From positions 1 to 15,444 of the forward strand of contig VEOV01000059.1 of the NCBI GenBank assembly GCA_012026855.1: 15,444 bases of DNA, in the 5' to 3' direction. This document shows positions 1-7,467 of this stretch, in pieces (positions within the stretch are counted from its first letter, which is position 1; each line of letters opens with the position of its first letter). Under the pieces are notes generated by a model. That model was not told where the DNA came from, ran no database searches, and saw only the letters and a list, made by a program, of their open reading frames with translations. The stretch comes from Geobacter sp. (GTDB lineage Bacteria; Desulfobacterota; Desulfuromonadia; Geobacterales; DSM-12255). The position numbers and the translations under genes are program-made.

Positions 1-308
1 ATGGAGCAGGGGGCAACCACCATGGCATCGGGAGCGCTTGAGCCGCTGGCCAGGGGGGAGTAGAAATTGTTTTCCCCATAGAAGGTCAGGGAATCCGGCT
101 CTGCCTTGAAATAATCCTGTAGAGTAGCATTCAGCGCCGCCTCGTCGCCGGCCCATGCCAGCCCGCACTCCTCCTTGAGGACGATGAACCCGGCTCTGGT
201 GATCAGCAGGCTGACCCGGCAACCGGCTGCCAGCAGCTCTTCAATCAGGCGCAGTCCATGGATTGCCCCGGAGGCACCGGTGATGGCAACTGCGATATGA
301 CGTTTCAT
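1..308 (-). CDS. ubiX: Flavin prenyltransferase UbiX (partial, C-terminus beyond window)
   Basis: UbiX/Pad1-family enzymes join dimethylallyl phosphate to reduced FMN to make prenyl-FMN, the cofactor of UbiD-type decarboxylases. Only the first 102 residues are present, read leftwards from an ATG at 308. The start MKRHIAVAITGASGAIHGLRL holds the Rossmann-like flavin-binding motif (VAITGASGA, residues 6-14). The partial protein ends at the family motif VVAPCSM. The start is fixed by a four-base ATGA overlap with the stop codon of the upstream ubiA, so the two are translationally coupled. Being last in the ubiD-ubiA-ubiX string suggests that it supplies cofactor to the UbiD homologue next door. 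In futalosine-pathway organisms this paralogue may be called MqnM. Family assignment is firm; the specific pathway is inferred. Confidence 0.93.
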   Translation of the reverse strand, partial: MKRHIAVAITGASGAIHGLRLIEELLAAGCRVSLLITRAGFIVLKEECGLAWAGDEAALNATLQDYFKAEPDSLTFYGENNFYSPLASGSSAPDAMVVAPCS

Positions 309-1186
309 CTGCTCCCTCCGGAGATGAAGATTTCGGCTGCTGTAGCGGCCAGGATGATGACGCTGACATAGCCGTTCATGGTGAAAAAGGCCAGATCCAG
401 TTTCCCCAGGTCGCCATCCCTGACAAGCCAGTGTTCATAGGCAATCAGGGCCGCAGAGGCGGCTATGCCGCAGTAGAAGGGGGCTCCCAGCTGGAGCGTG
501 ACTGCTGCGCCGATGAGCAGCAGGATCATGATGAGCGAAAAGAGCCGCGCCAGGAGCAGTGAGCCGCGTACCCCGAGCTTTACCGGGATGGAGTGCAGAC
601 CGGCCTGTTTGTCGAACTCCAGGTCCTGCAGGGCGTAGAGGATGTCGAAGCCAGCCACCCAGAAGAGTACGGCCCCGCCGACAAGCGCCGGAGCAAGGTT
701 CAGTTCGCCCCGGATCGCCACCCAGGCCCCCATTGGCGCCGCGGCCAGGCAGATGCCGAGGACGATGTGGGCCAGGGAAGTAAAGCGCTTGCAGTAGGAG
801 TAGAGCAGCAGGAAGAAGATGGCGATGGGGGACAGTTTCAGGCAGAGCGGGTTGAGGCGCCAGGCGGCGTAGAGCAGGAGAGCCAGGGAGATAACGATAT
901 AGAGCGCGACAATCCCTCTACTGAGCAGTCCGGCCGGTATGGCCCGGGAGGCGGTGCGCGGGTTCCGGGCGTCGATATCGGCGTCGATCAGCCGGTTCAT
1001 GGCCATGGCGGCAGTGCGGGCACCGACCATGGCCATGACGATCCAGAATATCTGTCCGGCAGACGGTATGCCCCTGGCCGCCAGCAGCGCCCCGGTGAGG
1101 GCAAAGGGGAGTGCAAAAATGGTATGGGAGAACTTGATCATCTCCAGGAAGATCTTCAGTTTAGCCAGTAAGCCGTTATCCTGCAA
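305..1186 (-). CDS. ubiA: UbiA-family polyprenyltransferase (menaquinone-type, MqnP-like)
   Basis: This integral membrane prenyltransferase attaches a polyprenyl chain to an aromatic acid. It has about eight or nine hydrophobic segments. Both Mg-diphosphate sites are visible: the first as NRLIDADID (N64, D68, D72) and the second as QDLEFD (D188, D192), followed by the usual GLHSIPVKLG. I chose a TTG start at 1186 (293 residues) because a good Shine-Dalgarno (AAGGAG) lies 7 bases upstream. A TTG at 1213 in the same frame would add nine residues but has no such site. The gene overlaps the end of ubiD by 11 bases and its stop overlaps ubiX. If the organism makes menaquinone by the futalosine route, the substrate would be 1,4-dihydroxy-6-naphthoate and the name MqnP would fit. 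A 4-hydroxybenzoate role cannot be excluded from sequence. Confidence 0.92.
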   Translation of the reverse strand: MQDNGLLAKLKIFLEMIKFSHTIFALPFALTGALLAARGIPSAGQIFWIVMAMVGARTAAMAMNRLIDADIDARNPRTASRAIPAGLLSRGIVALYIVISLALLLYAAWRLNPLCLKLSPIAIFFLLLYSYCKRFTSLAHIVLGICLAAAPMGAWVAIRGELNLAPALVGGAVLFWVAGFDILYALQDLEFDKQAGLHSIPVKLGVRGSLLLARLFSLIMILLLIGAAVTLQLGAPFYCGIAASAALIAYEHWLVRDGDLGKLDLAFFTMNGYVSVIILAATAAEIFISGGSR

Positions 1187-2540
1187 AGCCGTACTCCTTC
1201 CAGCGTTTCTCAATCAGTGCCGCGACAGCAGCGTCGGGTTCGACCGCCCGGTTGCCATTTGCTTTGCCAGTGGCGTCAATGGAGACCGAACCTGCAGATA
1301 TTACTATATCCCGCTCAGCATTGACACAGTTCATTATCCGCCAGAGAACCCCGGACTCATCAGCCGGATCCTGGCAGGCATCGACCAGAACCAGCAGCTT
1401 TGCCCTGGCAAACCATGGGTTCTGCCTGATTGTGCCGATCATTGCCGCCCCATGACCATCTGCCCCACGGACCGCAATTATGGCGGCGCCGTGGAAAATC
1501 CCCGCTAAAGGCTGGTGCAGGGCAACGACCTCCGGCAAATCGAGGCGCAGCAGCGGCAACGCCAGCCGGCCAGCGGCCCGGGCGAGCCAGCAATCCTCCA
1601 TGGGGGGGCGGCCGACAACCGTTGAGGGCAGAACCATGTCGCGGCGGCAGCTGATGGCGGTAATCCCCATGGCTGCGGCCGGTAGTGACGGGGTGTAGCC
1701 GCCGGTGTGGTTGCCGAAGGCCCCTGAACCGGCCTTATCCGGCAGCAGGTACCCCTCGATGACCACCTCTGCAGCTGCAGGCGCCGGCAGGCCGTTGCCG
1801 CAGCGGAAGAGCTGCAGCGGCTCCCCCTGGAGCGCCCCGGCAAGGGTGAATTCGTCCAGCGGCAGCGGCAGGGTGGCCGCAAAGGTCAGCATCGGCGGCC
1901 CGCCGACAGCGATTACCACCGGCATCGGCCGACCCGCCGCCTGCCAGGCCGCTTCATGGGCGGCTGCGCCGCTCTGCTCCCCCCAGGAAATGACCAGGCG
2001 GTTGTCGCCACTTACTGCTGCCCGGTACATGCCGCAGTTGCAGTCCTGCAAGTCAGGATCAGTGGTGATCACCAGCGGCAGGGTGATGAAACGGCCGTCA
2101 TGGTCAGGCTCGCCATCATAGGGGTGGTTCTTGATCAGCGGCAGGGAGGAGAGTGTCGTTGCCGCAAGTTCTGCCGGCGGGGCGGCAGCCATTAGCGGTG
2201 CTGCTGCCAGCCAGGCCGGAGTCAGCGGCAGAGCGGCGAGCTTTGCCAGCGCGCCGCTGCCGTCAGCTTGTGCCAGCAACTCTTGAAACAGAGCTCCGAA
2301 CCGCTCCCCCAGGGCAGCTGCTACCCGCCGCTCCGAACCGAACAGGTTGGTTGCCACCCGGTAGGGGGAGCCGGTGACTGCGTTGAACAGCAGGGCCCGG
2401 TTGAGCTGTGCCCCACCCTTGCTAACGCGGTCGGTAACGGCGGCAATCTCCAGCAGCGGCGAGACCTCAGCCCTGATTTCGTGCAGCTCGCCAAGCGCTG
2501 TCAGCCGCTGTAAAAGCTCTCTGATGTCGTGACATACCAT
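1176..2540 (-). CDS. ubiD: UbiD-family decarboxylase homologue with altered active-site residues
   Basis: This belongs to the UbiD family of prenyl-FMN-dependent aromatic acid (de)carboxylases, with 454 residues from the chosen start. The N-terminus VCHDIRELLQRLTALGEL matches the usual UbiD opening, so I prefer the ATG at 2540 over the TTG at 2576, although its ribosome site is weak. Visible landmarks are NCGMYR (N168, R173), LDEFTLAGAL (E230), IEGYLLP (262 on) and GRPPMED (311 on). Compared from memory with Fdc1/UbiD, N168, R173 and the metal-ligand glutamate are kept. The usual WQxHKDG is WGEQSG (His replaced by Gln189), and EGPFGEH is SGAFGNH, so both glutamates of that loop are Ser272 and Asn277. 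It is the first gene of the ubiD-ubiA-ubiX string and likely acts in quinone synthesis (MqnL-like) after prenylation. Whether it is catalytically conventional is uncertain. Confidence 0.88.
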   Translation of the reverse strand: MVCHDIRELLQRLTALGELHEIRAEVSPLLEIAAVTDRVSKGGAQLNRALLFNAVTGSPYRVATNLFGSERRVAAALGERFGALFQELLAQADGSGALAKLAALPLTPAWLAAAPLMAAAPPAELAATTLSSLPLIKNHPYDGEPDHDGRFITLPLVITTDPDLQDCNCGMYRAAVSGDNRLVISWGEQSGAAAHEAAWQAAGRPMPVVIAVGGPPMLTFAATLPLPLDEFTLAGALQGEPLQLFRCGNGLPAPAAAEVVIEGYLLPDKAGSGAFGNHTGGYTPSLPAAAMGITAISCRRDMVLPSTVVGRPPMEDCWLARAAGRLALPLLRLDLPEVVALHQPLAGIFHGAAIIAVRGADGHGAAMIGTIRQNPWFARAKLLVLVDACQDPADESGVLWRIMNCVNAERDIVISAGSVSIDATGKANGNRAVEPDAAVAALIEKRWKEYGFAG

Positions 2541-2585
2541 TGATGAATTTCTACCACTATGGCCGGACTGAAACAACCCTTTTGC

Positions 2586-2634
2586 TTGAATTCGACGGAC
2601 AATCTGCCATAATGGGCAACATTTTTTGAAGGGG
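2586..2634 (+). promoter_or_regulatory. Sigma70-type promoter and ribosome site for the PBP1A gene
   Basis: A -35-like TTGAAT (2586-2591) is separated by 16 bases from a -10-like CATAAT (2608-2613). A GAAGGGG Shine-Dalgarno follows at 2628-2634, seven bases before the ATG at 2642. The site lies in the roughly 100-base gap between the divergent ubiD and PBP1A genes. The implied leader is only about 20 bases. No equally good promoter was seen on the minus strand for ubiD. Confidence 0.5.
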
Positions 2635-2641
2635 CCAACAG

Positions 2642-5116
2642 ATGCAGCTCTACCAGGGAAAACAGCAGCAGGTCAACCGACGCCTCCCCAGTAGCCCGGA
2701 TGGCAGCAGTCGCCGCAAATTATTCGCTTTTGCCGCCGCCCTCGGCGGCGTTCTCCTCATTGCCTTTCTGGCATATTTTGCCTATCTGATGGTTTCTCTC
2801 CCCAAGGTAGACCGGCTGGCTGACTACAAACCCCCCATCGTCAGCCAGGTATTCGGCGACAACGGTGTCCTGGTGGGCGAGTTCTATCTGGAGCGGCGCA
2901 AGGTGGTGGAGATCAACAAAATCCCGCGCCGCCTGATCCAGGCTTTTGTCGCGGCAGAGGATTCCAATTTCTACCAGCACAAGGGACTGGACTACCTGGG
3001 TATCGCCAGGGCCATGGTCAAGAACATCATCCACCTGAAAAAGAAAGAGGGCGCCTCCACCATTACCCAGCAGGTGGCCAAATCCATGCTGCTGACCCCG
3101 GAGAAAAAGTTCTCCCGCAAGTTGAAGGAGGCGATCCTCGCCACCCGGATGGAGAAGAAGCTCTCCAAGGATGAGATCCTCTACATCTACCTGAACCAGA
3201 TCTACATGGGCGCCGGCGCCTACGGTGTGCAGCTGGCGGCCGAGACCTATTTTGCCAAGAATGTCGACCAGCTCAACCTGGCGGAGATGGCGATGATGGC
3301 CGGCCTTCCCAAGGCGCCCAACACCTACTCCCCCATCAAGAACATGGAAAAGGCCAGGGAACGCCAGGCTTACGTGCTGGAGCGAATGGTCAAGGAGGGG
3401 TACATCACCCAGGCAGAGGCTGATTATGCCAGGAAGACCCCCATTGTCATCAGCTCGCTGAAAAAGGTCAATAACGACCAGTCAGCCTACTTCCTTGAGC
3501 AGATCCGCCAGCAGCTGGAAGAGAAATACGGTGAGGAGCGCCTCTACAAGGAAGGGCTCAACATCTACACCACCATGAACGCCGACATGCAAAAAGGGGC
3601 CTATGATGCCATTGTCAACGGGCTGAAAGCAGTTGACAAGCGCCAGGGTTTCCGCGGCCCGCTCAAGTACCTGACCGAAGGGGATGTGGAAGGCTACTGC
3701 GAAAAAGTCGAGGACGGCATCGATCTGGCTTCACTGAAGCAGGGGGCCACCTACCATGGTGTGGTTACCGAGGTTGATGCCGCCAAGGGGAATGTGACCG
3801 TCAGGGTCGGCGAACGGACCGGCCTGCTGCAGAAGAAGGATATGGCCTGGGCCGGCAAGCTGACTCTGCAGAACAGTTACGGCAAGTTGCCAGAAAAGAC
3901 CAGAGGGCTCTCCCTGGGGAGCGTCATCGAGGTACAGGTACTGACTCCCGAGGTTAACCAGAAGGGGGCTGTCTTTGCCCTTGACCAGACCCCGGAGGCC
4001 CAGGCGGCTCTTTACGCCATGGATCCGCGCACCGGCGGCGTCAAGGCCATTGTCGGCGGCTACGATTACAAGAAGAGCCAGTTCAACCGGGCAACCCAGG
4101 CAAAGCGCAATGCCGGCTCGGCCTTCAAACCGATCATCTACGGGGCTGCCATTGAAAAGGGGCTGACTGCCGCCACCATCATCGACGACTCGCCGGTTGA
4201 GTATAACAGCGGCTCGGACAAGGCGTGGAAACCGAAGAATTACGATAATATCTACCGCGGCAACGTCACCATGCGCGAAGCGCTGACCAGCTCCATCAAC
4301 ATGGTCAGCATCAAGATCCTGGAAAGAATCGGCGTCGGCACGGCCATAGAGTTTGCCAAAAAGCTCGGCTTCACCTCCACCATCGAACCTAACCTGGCGA
4401 TAGCCCTTGGTGCGACCAGCGTCACTCCGGCAGAGCTGACCGCGGCCTACGGCGTTTATGCCTCTGGCGGCTACCGGGTCACCCCATATTTCATCACCAA
4501 GGTGACAGACCGTGACGGCAAAGTGCTGGAGGAGATTCCGACCCCGACCCTGGCGGCCGCCTTTGACAACAGCACCTCGGCCACGAAGATCACCATGACC
4601 GGCAATGAACCGGCAACGGTACAGACCGGCGGCGCTCCCCAGCAGACCCAGAAACCGGCAGCCGTTTCACCGCTGCCGCCGCCGGTTCAGGTTGTTTCAC
4701 CTGAGGTCGCCTACATCATCACCAACCTGATGCAAAGCGTTGTCAACAGTGGTACCGGGCAGCGGGCCAAGGCCGTCGGCCGGCCGGTAGCCGGCAAGAC
4801 CGGCACGACCAATGAATCGAAGGATGCCTGGTTTGTCGGCTTCATTCCCCAGCTGGTGGCGGGCGTCTGGGTCGGCTTTGACCAGGAGAAATCCCTCGGT
4901 GCCGGCGGTACCGGTGGGGCAGCTGCCGCACCGATCTGGACCGAATTCATGCAGAGGGCAGTTGCCAGCATACCGGTACAGAATTTTACCCCTCCACCGA
5001 ACATAACCTTTGCTACCATAAACCCCAAAACAGGGCGACTGGCGCGGGAAGGGAGCGAGGGGAGCCTGCAAGAGTGCTTCATTAGCGGCTCTGAACCGAC
5101 CAGCTATAGCGAATAG
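2642..5116 (+). CDS. mrcA: Class A penicillin-binding protein, PBP1A family (transglycosylase/transpeptidase)
   Basis: This bifunctional peptidoglycan synthase polymerises lipid II and crosslinks stem peptides on the periplasmic side of the inner membrane. The 824 residues are a normal PBP1A length. In order: a short cytoplasmic tail, one membrane anchor (about 28-52), and a GT51 glycosyltransferase domain with catalytic glutamate E106 in AAEDSNFYQHKGLD and the conserved ASTITQQVAKSML. An OB-like insert typical of PBP1A follows (about 340-450), then the transpeptidase with S493-AF-K496 (SxxK), S551-I-N553 (SxN) and K719-T-G (KTG). All catalytic motifs are intact. A Gln/Pro/Thr-rich stretch at about 640-685 interrupts the transpeptidase domain before the KTG box and is probably a flexible insertion. 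The gene is monocistronic: ubiD is divergent upstream and HU has its own promoter downstream. It may interact with the LpoB-like lipoprotein at 9099; that is inference. Confidence 0.97.
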   Translation: MQLYQGKQQQVNRRLPSSPDGSSRRKLFAFAAALGGVLLIAFLAYFAYLMVSLPKVDRLADYKPPIVSQVFGDNGVLVGEFYLERRKVVEINKIPRRLIQAFVAAEDSNFYQHKGLDYLGIARAMVKNIIHLKKKEGASTITQQVAKSMLLTPEKKFSRKLKEAILATRMEKKLSKDEILYIYLNQIYMGAGAYGVQLAAETYFAKNVDQLNLAEMAMMAGLPKAPNTYSPIKNMEKARERQAYVLERMVKEGYITQAEADYARKTPIVISSLKKVNNDQSAYFLEQIRQQLEEKYGEERLYKEGLNIYTTMNADMQKGAYDAIVNGLKAVDKRQGFRGPLKYLTEGDVEGYCEKVEDGIDLASLKQGATYHGVVTEVDAAKGNVTVRVGERTGLLQKKDMAWAGKLTLQNSYGKLPEKTRGLSLGSVIEVQVLTPEVNQKGAVFALDQTPEAQAALYAMDPRTGGVKAIVGGYDYKKSQFNRATQAKRNAGSAFKPIIYGAAIEKGLTAATIIDDSPVEYNSGSDKAWKPKNYDNIYRGNVTMREALTSSINMVSIKILERIGVGTAIEFAKKLGFTSTIEPNLAIALGATSVTPAELTAAYGVYASGGYRVTPYFITKVTDRDGKVLEEIPTPTLAAAFDNSTSATKITMTGNEPATVQTGGAPQQTQKPAAVSPLPPPVQVVSPEVAYIITNLMQSVVNSGTGQRAKAVGRPVAGKTGTTNESKDAWFVGFIPQLVAGVWVGFDQEKSLGAGGTGGAAAAPIWTEFMQRAVASIPVQNFTPPPNITFATINPKTGRLAREGSEGSLQECFISGSEPTSYSE

Positions 5117-5124
5117 GCTTGAAC

Positions 5125-5151
5125 CGGGGCTTCAGCCCGCAAAATTTTTTT
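5125..5151 (+). terminator. Possible weak terminator after the PBP1A gene
   Basis: A short GGGC-TTCA-GCCC hairpin (5127-5138) is followed by GCAAAA and a run of seven T residues, starting nine bases after the PBP1A stop. The stem has only four perfect pairs and the T-run is displaced, so termination would be inefficient. The same AT-rich tract could act as an UP element for the HU promoter. Confidence 0.35.
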
Positions 5152-5170
5152 AAACAAATGAAATATTCTC

Positions 5171-5228
5171 TTGCAATGGAAGAAAATGAGTCTATAGTAA
5201 TCCAAAATTTAACTCTTACGCAGGAGGG
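5171..5228 (+). promoter_or_regulatory. Promoter and strong ribosome site of the HU gene
   Basis: TTGCAA (5171-5176) and TATAGT (5193-5198) are spaced by 16 bases and preceded by an A/T-rich tract (5141-5168) that could be an UP element. A strong AGGAGGG (5222-5228) stands five bases before the ATG at 5234. The leader would be about 30 bases. This fits a gene that is usually highly expressed. Confidence 0.6.
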
Positions 5229-5233
5229 CTCAA

Positions 5234-5518
5234 ATGACAAAGGCAGAACTCATTGATGCAGTAGCCAAAGCAGCAGGCCTCACAAAAGCTTCAGCAGAGA
5301 AAGCTGTAGGCGGTTTCATCGGTGCTGTCACCGATGCACTCAAGAAAGGCGACAGAGTAACTCTCGTTGGCTTCGGTAGCTTCGAAGTTTCCACCCGCAA
5401 AGCACGCACCGGCCGTAATCCGCAGACCGGCAAAGAGATCAAGATTGCTGCTGCCAAAGTACCTAAATTCCGCCCAGGCAAAGCTCTCAAGGATGCCGTT
5501 GCTTCCAAGAAGAAGTAA
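5234..5518 (+). CDS. hup: DNA-binding protein HU (HU/IHF family)
   Basis: This small nucleoid protein dimerises and bends DNA without strong sequence preference. Its 94 residues compare with about 90 for most HU proteins. The family signature is at 46-66 (GFGSFEVSTRKARTGRNPQTG), with the intercalating proline at P63 at the tip of the DNA-binding arm. The tail ends in SKKK, a short basic extension beyond the usual HU end. The N-terminal helices (TKAELIDAVAKAAGLTKASAE) match the dimerisation domain. The gene has its own promoter, a strong ribosome site and a strong terminator, so it is probably made abundantly and independently. An IHF subunit is less likely: the sequence has the HU arm and lacks typical IHF features. 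Which of several possible HU paralogues this is cannot be told. Confidence 0.97.
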   Translation: MTKAELIDAVAKAAGLTKASAEKAVGGFIGAVTDALKKGDRVTLVGFGSFEVSTRKARTGRNPQTGKEIKIAAAKVPKFRPGKALKDAVASKKK

Positions 5519-5541
5519 TCCTGCCTTGACAGCATGATTCG

Positions 5542-5570
5542 AAAAAACCCCGCGCATACGGGGTTTTTTT
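5542..5570 (+). terminator. Rho-independent terminator of the HU gene
   Basis: The perfect 11-base inverted repeat AAAAAACCCCG (5542-5552) / CGGGGTTTTTT (5559-5569) has a six-base loop and ends in a run of seven T residues. The hairpin begins 23 bases after the HU stop and ends only 12 bases before the start of the exporter gene at 5583. Confidence 0.92.
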
Positions 5571-5582
5571 GTTGGTGACACC

Positions 5583-6203
5583 ATGACCGTATATGCGCTG
5601 CTCGGCTATCTCTTTGCCTGCATGGCACTGACCATCGCCCCCGGGCCGGACAACATCTTTGTTATCACCCAGGGGCTGACCCGTGGCCGGAAGGCGGCCA
5701 TAATCACCGCGCTGGGGATGTGCAGCGGCATCACGGTGCATACCACCGCTGCCGCCCTCGGCATTTCGGCCATCTTCTACTCTTCAGCCGCAGCCTTCAA
5801 TCTGGTCAAATACGCCGGAGCTGTCTACCTGCTCTACCTTGCCTGGAAAGCGCTCCGCAGCAGTTCCGACCTGAAGTTGTCAACCGAGCGGAGTCTGCCG
5901 GCTACCGCCCTGTTCCGGCGCGGCTTCATCATGAACGTCCTCAACCCCAAAGTTGCCCTCTTCTTTCTGGCTTTCCTGCCGCAGTTTGTCGTCCCGGCCA
6001 GCAGCAAGGTTCCGCTGCAGATGCTTCTTCTGGGGATGATTTTCATGCTTCAGGCAATAATCATTTTTTCAACCATCGGCTGGTTTTCCGGAACTATCGG
6101 CAGATTGATCGCGGCGAAGCCCCTCTCTGCCAGATATTTCGACTGGCTCACTGCCGGGGTCTTCGCCCTGCTGGGTGTCAAACTGGCGCTGACGGAACGC
6201 TGA
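5583..6203 (+). CDS. LysE/RhtB-family amino-acid exporter
   Basis: This inner-membrane translocator belongs to the LysE superfamily, whose characterised members export lysine, homoserine, threonine or similar small metabolites. Its 206 residues and about six hydrophobic helices are normal for the family. Hallmarks are APGPDNIFVITQGLTRGRKAA near the N-terminus (19-39) and NPKVALFFLAFLPQF (121-135). The substrate cannot be predicted. The ATG at 5583 has only a weak GGTGA (5575-5579) in front of it, and the HU terminator hairpin ends 12 bases upstream. Transcription therefore probably depends on readthrough from HU or on a promoter not recognised here. The GGDEF gene follows after 16 bases, so the two are likely co-transcribed. 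Confidence 0.93.
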   Translation: MTVYALLGYLFACMALTIAPGPDNIFVITQGLTRGRKAAIITALGMCSGITVHTTAAALGISAIFYSSAAAFNLVKYAGAVYLLYLAWKALRSSSDLKLSTERSLPATALFRRGFIMNVLNPKVALFFLAFLPQFVVPASSKVPLQMLLLGMIFMLQAIIIFSTIGWFSGTIGRLIAAKPLSARYFDWLTAGVFALLGVKLALTER

Positions 6204-6219
6204 TCAAGGAGATCAGGCT

Positions 6220-7452
6220 GTGGGGATTGCTGCTGTTAAAAAAATCCTGATATTCACAGTACCGCTGCTTGTTCTGGCAGGCGCCTTTTTCTTTATTCCC
6301 CAGGTTGAACAGCTGTCACCGGCCCATAAGGAACTGTTACTCATTGCCCCTTACCTGGCATCGGTAACCGGAATGTTCCTCGCTGTCCACTTCCACCGGG
6401 GAAGACCATTTACCGCACTGCTGCTTAGCTCCCTGTTCTACTACGTCTACAAAACTTTTCTGCAGTACGAGACCTCAGGCTACACCTTCCAGTCGGTCTA
6501 CTTCAGTTTTGCACTGCTGCTGCCGTTCAACTTTGCCATGCTGGCCATGATGCGCGAGCGGGGCATTCTTTCCATCGCCGGCCGGCTCAGGTTTCTGGCC
6601 CTGGTCATTGAAGCCTTCCTGGCATGGTTTGCCTGCCGGCACTATGCAGAGAGTCTCCTGCCGCCGTTGACCCGCAAGATTTTTGCGGCCGGACTTTTTG
6701 ACCGGTTGCTGTTGCCACAGCCGGTCCTGTTCTTTGCCCTGCTGATGCTGCTGATCATCTCTGCCCTGACCGTCCGCCGCCAGGCCCCCATAGAAAGCGG
6801 CTTCATGGGAGCAATGACCGCGCTGCTCATCGCCTTCAACTCCCTTGGGGCGCAATACAATGTGGCGATTTTCTGCACTGCCGCCGCCCTGACAATCACG
6901 CTCAGTATCCTGCAGGACTCCTACAACATGGCTTTCAGGGATGATCTTACCGGCATCCCTTCCCGGCGGGCTCTGAATGAAAGCCTCCACGGTCTTGGCC
7001 GGCGCTATGTCATTGCCATGCTGGATGTGGACCATTTCAAGAAATTCAACGACACCTACGGCCACGATGTGGGTGATCAGGTGCTGAAAATGGTGGCCAA
7101 AAAGATGTTTGACGTCAGAGGCGGCGGCAAGGCCTATCGCTATGGCGGCGAAGAGTTCACCATACTTTTCTCCGGCAAACGGCTGGCAGACGCGCTCCCC
7201 CACCTTGAGGAGGTGCGCCGGGTTATCGAGGAATACCGGCTGAGCATCAGGAGCAATGACCGGCCAAAGGACGAAAAGCAGGGGGAGAGCAAACGGGGCA
7301 GCAAAGCCGGCACGACGGAGGTTTCAGTCACCGTCAGTATCGGCGTCGCCGAATCAGGTGACGAACAGCGCACTGCTGCCGAGGTCATCAAAGCTGCTGA
7401 CAAAGCTCTTTACCGAGCCAAAAACCGGGGAAGAAACCAGGTTTGTTGCTGA
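6220..7452 (+). CDS. Membrane-anchored diguanylate cyclase (GGDEF domain)
   Basis: This enzyme is predicted to make cyclic di-GMP from two GTP. The GTG at 6220 is the best start because AAGGAG (6206-6211) lies eight bases upstream; the product has 410 residues. About seven hydrophobic segments occupy residues 8-230 and form a membrane sensor region I do not recognise. The GGDEF domain follows: FRDDLTGIPSRR (239-250), MLDVDHFKKFNDTYGHDVGD (267-286), the active-site motif YGGEEF (308-313), and the C-terminal VSIGVAES and KAADKALYRAKNRGRN. The A-site is intact. The inhibitory I-site RxxD expected before the active site reads RGGG (300-303), so product feedback is probably absent. A charged Lys/Arg/Glu-rich insertion (about 345-366) enlarges the domain. 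It lies 16 bases behind the exporter gene, which suggests co-expression; a functional link is unproven. Confidence 0.95.
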   Translation: MGIAAVKKILIFTVPLLVLAGAFFFIPQVEQLSPAHKELLLIAPYLASVTGMFLAVHFHRGRPFTALLLSSLFYYVYKTFLQYETSGYTFQSVYFSFALLLPFNFAMLAMMRERGILSIAGRLRFLALVIEAFLAWFACRHYAESLLPPLTRKIFAAGLFDRLLLPQPVLFFALLMLLIISALTVRRQAPIESGFMGAMTALLIAFNSLGAQYNVAIFCTAAALTITLSILQDSYNMAFRDDLTGIPSRRALNESLHGLGRRYVIAMLDVDHFKKFNDTYGHDVGDQVLKMVAKKMFDVRGGGKAYRYGGEEFTILFSGKRLADALPHLEEVRRVIEEYRLSIRSNDRPKDEKQGESKRGSKAGTTEVSVTVSIGVAESGDEQRTAAEVIKAADKALYRAKNRGRNQVCC

Positions 7453-7467
7453 GTAGAGTATCATAAG

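Noticed and set aside
593..1171. Plus-strand open frame opposite ubiA (192 codons)
   Set aside because: The UbiA protein on the other strand has both DxxxD motifs and membrane helices; the plus-strand translation is charged low-complexity sequence without a plausible start site.
1601..1607. G7 tract inside ubiD as a phase-variable switch
   Set aside because: The tract encodes the conserved GRPPMED segment in frame and there is no disrupted or alternative frame associated with it.
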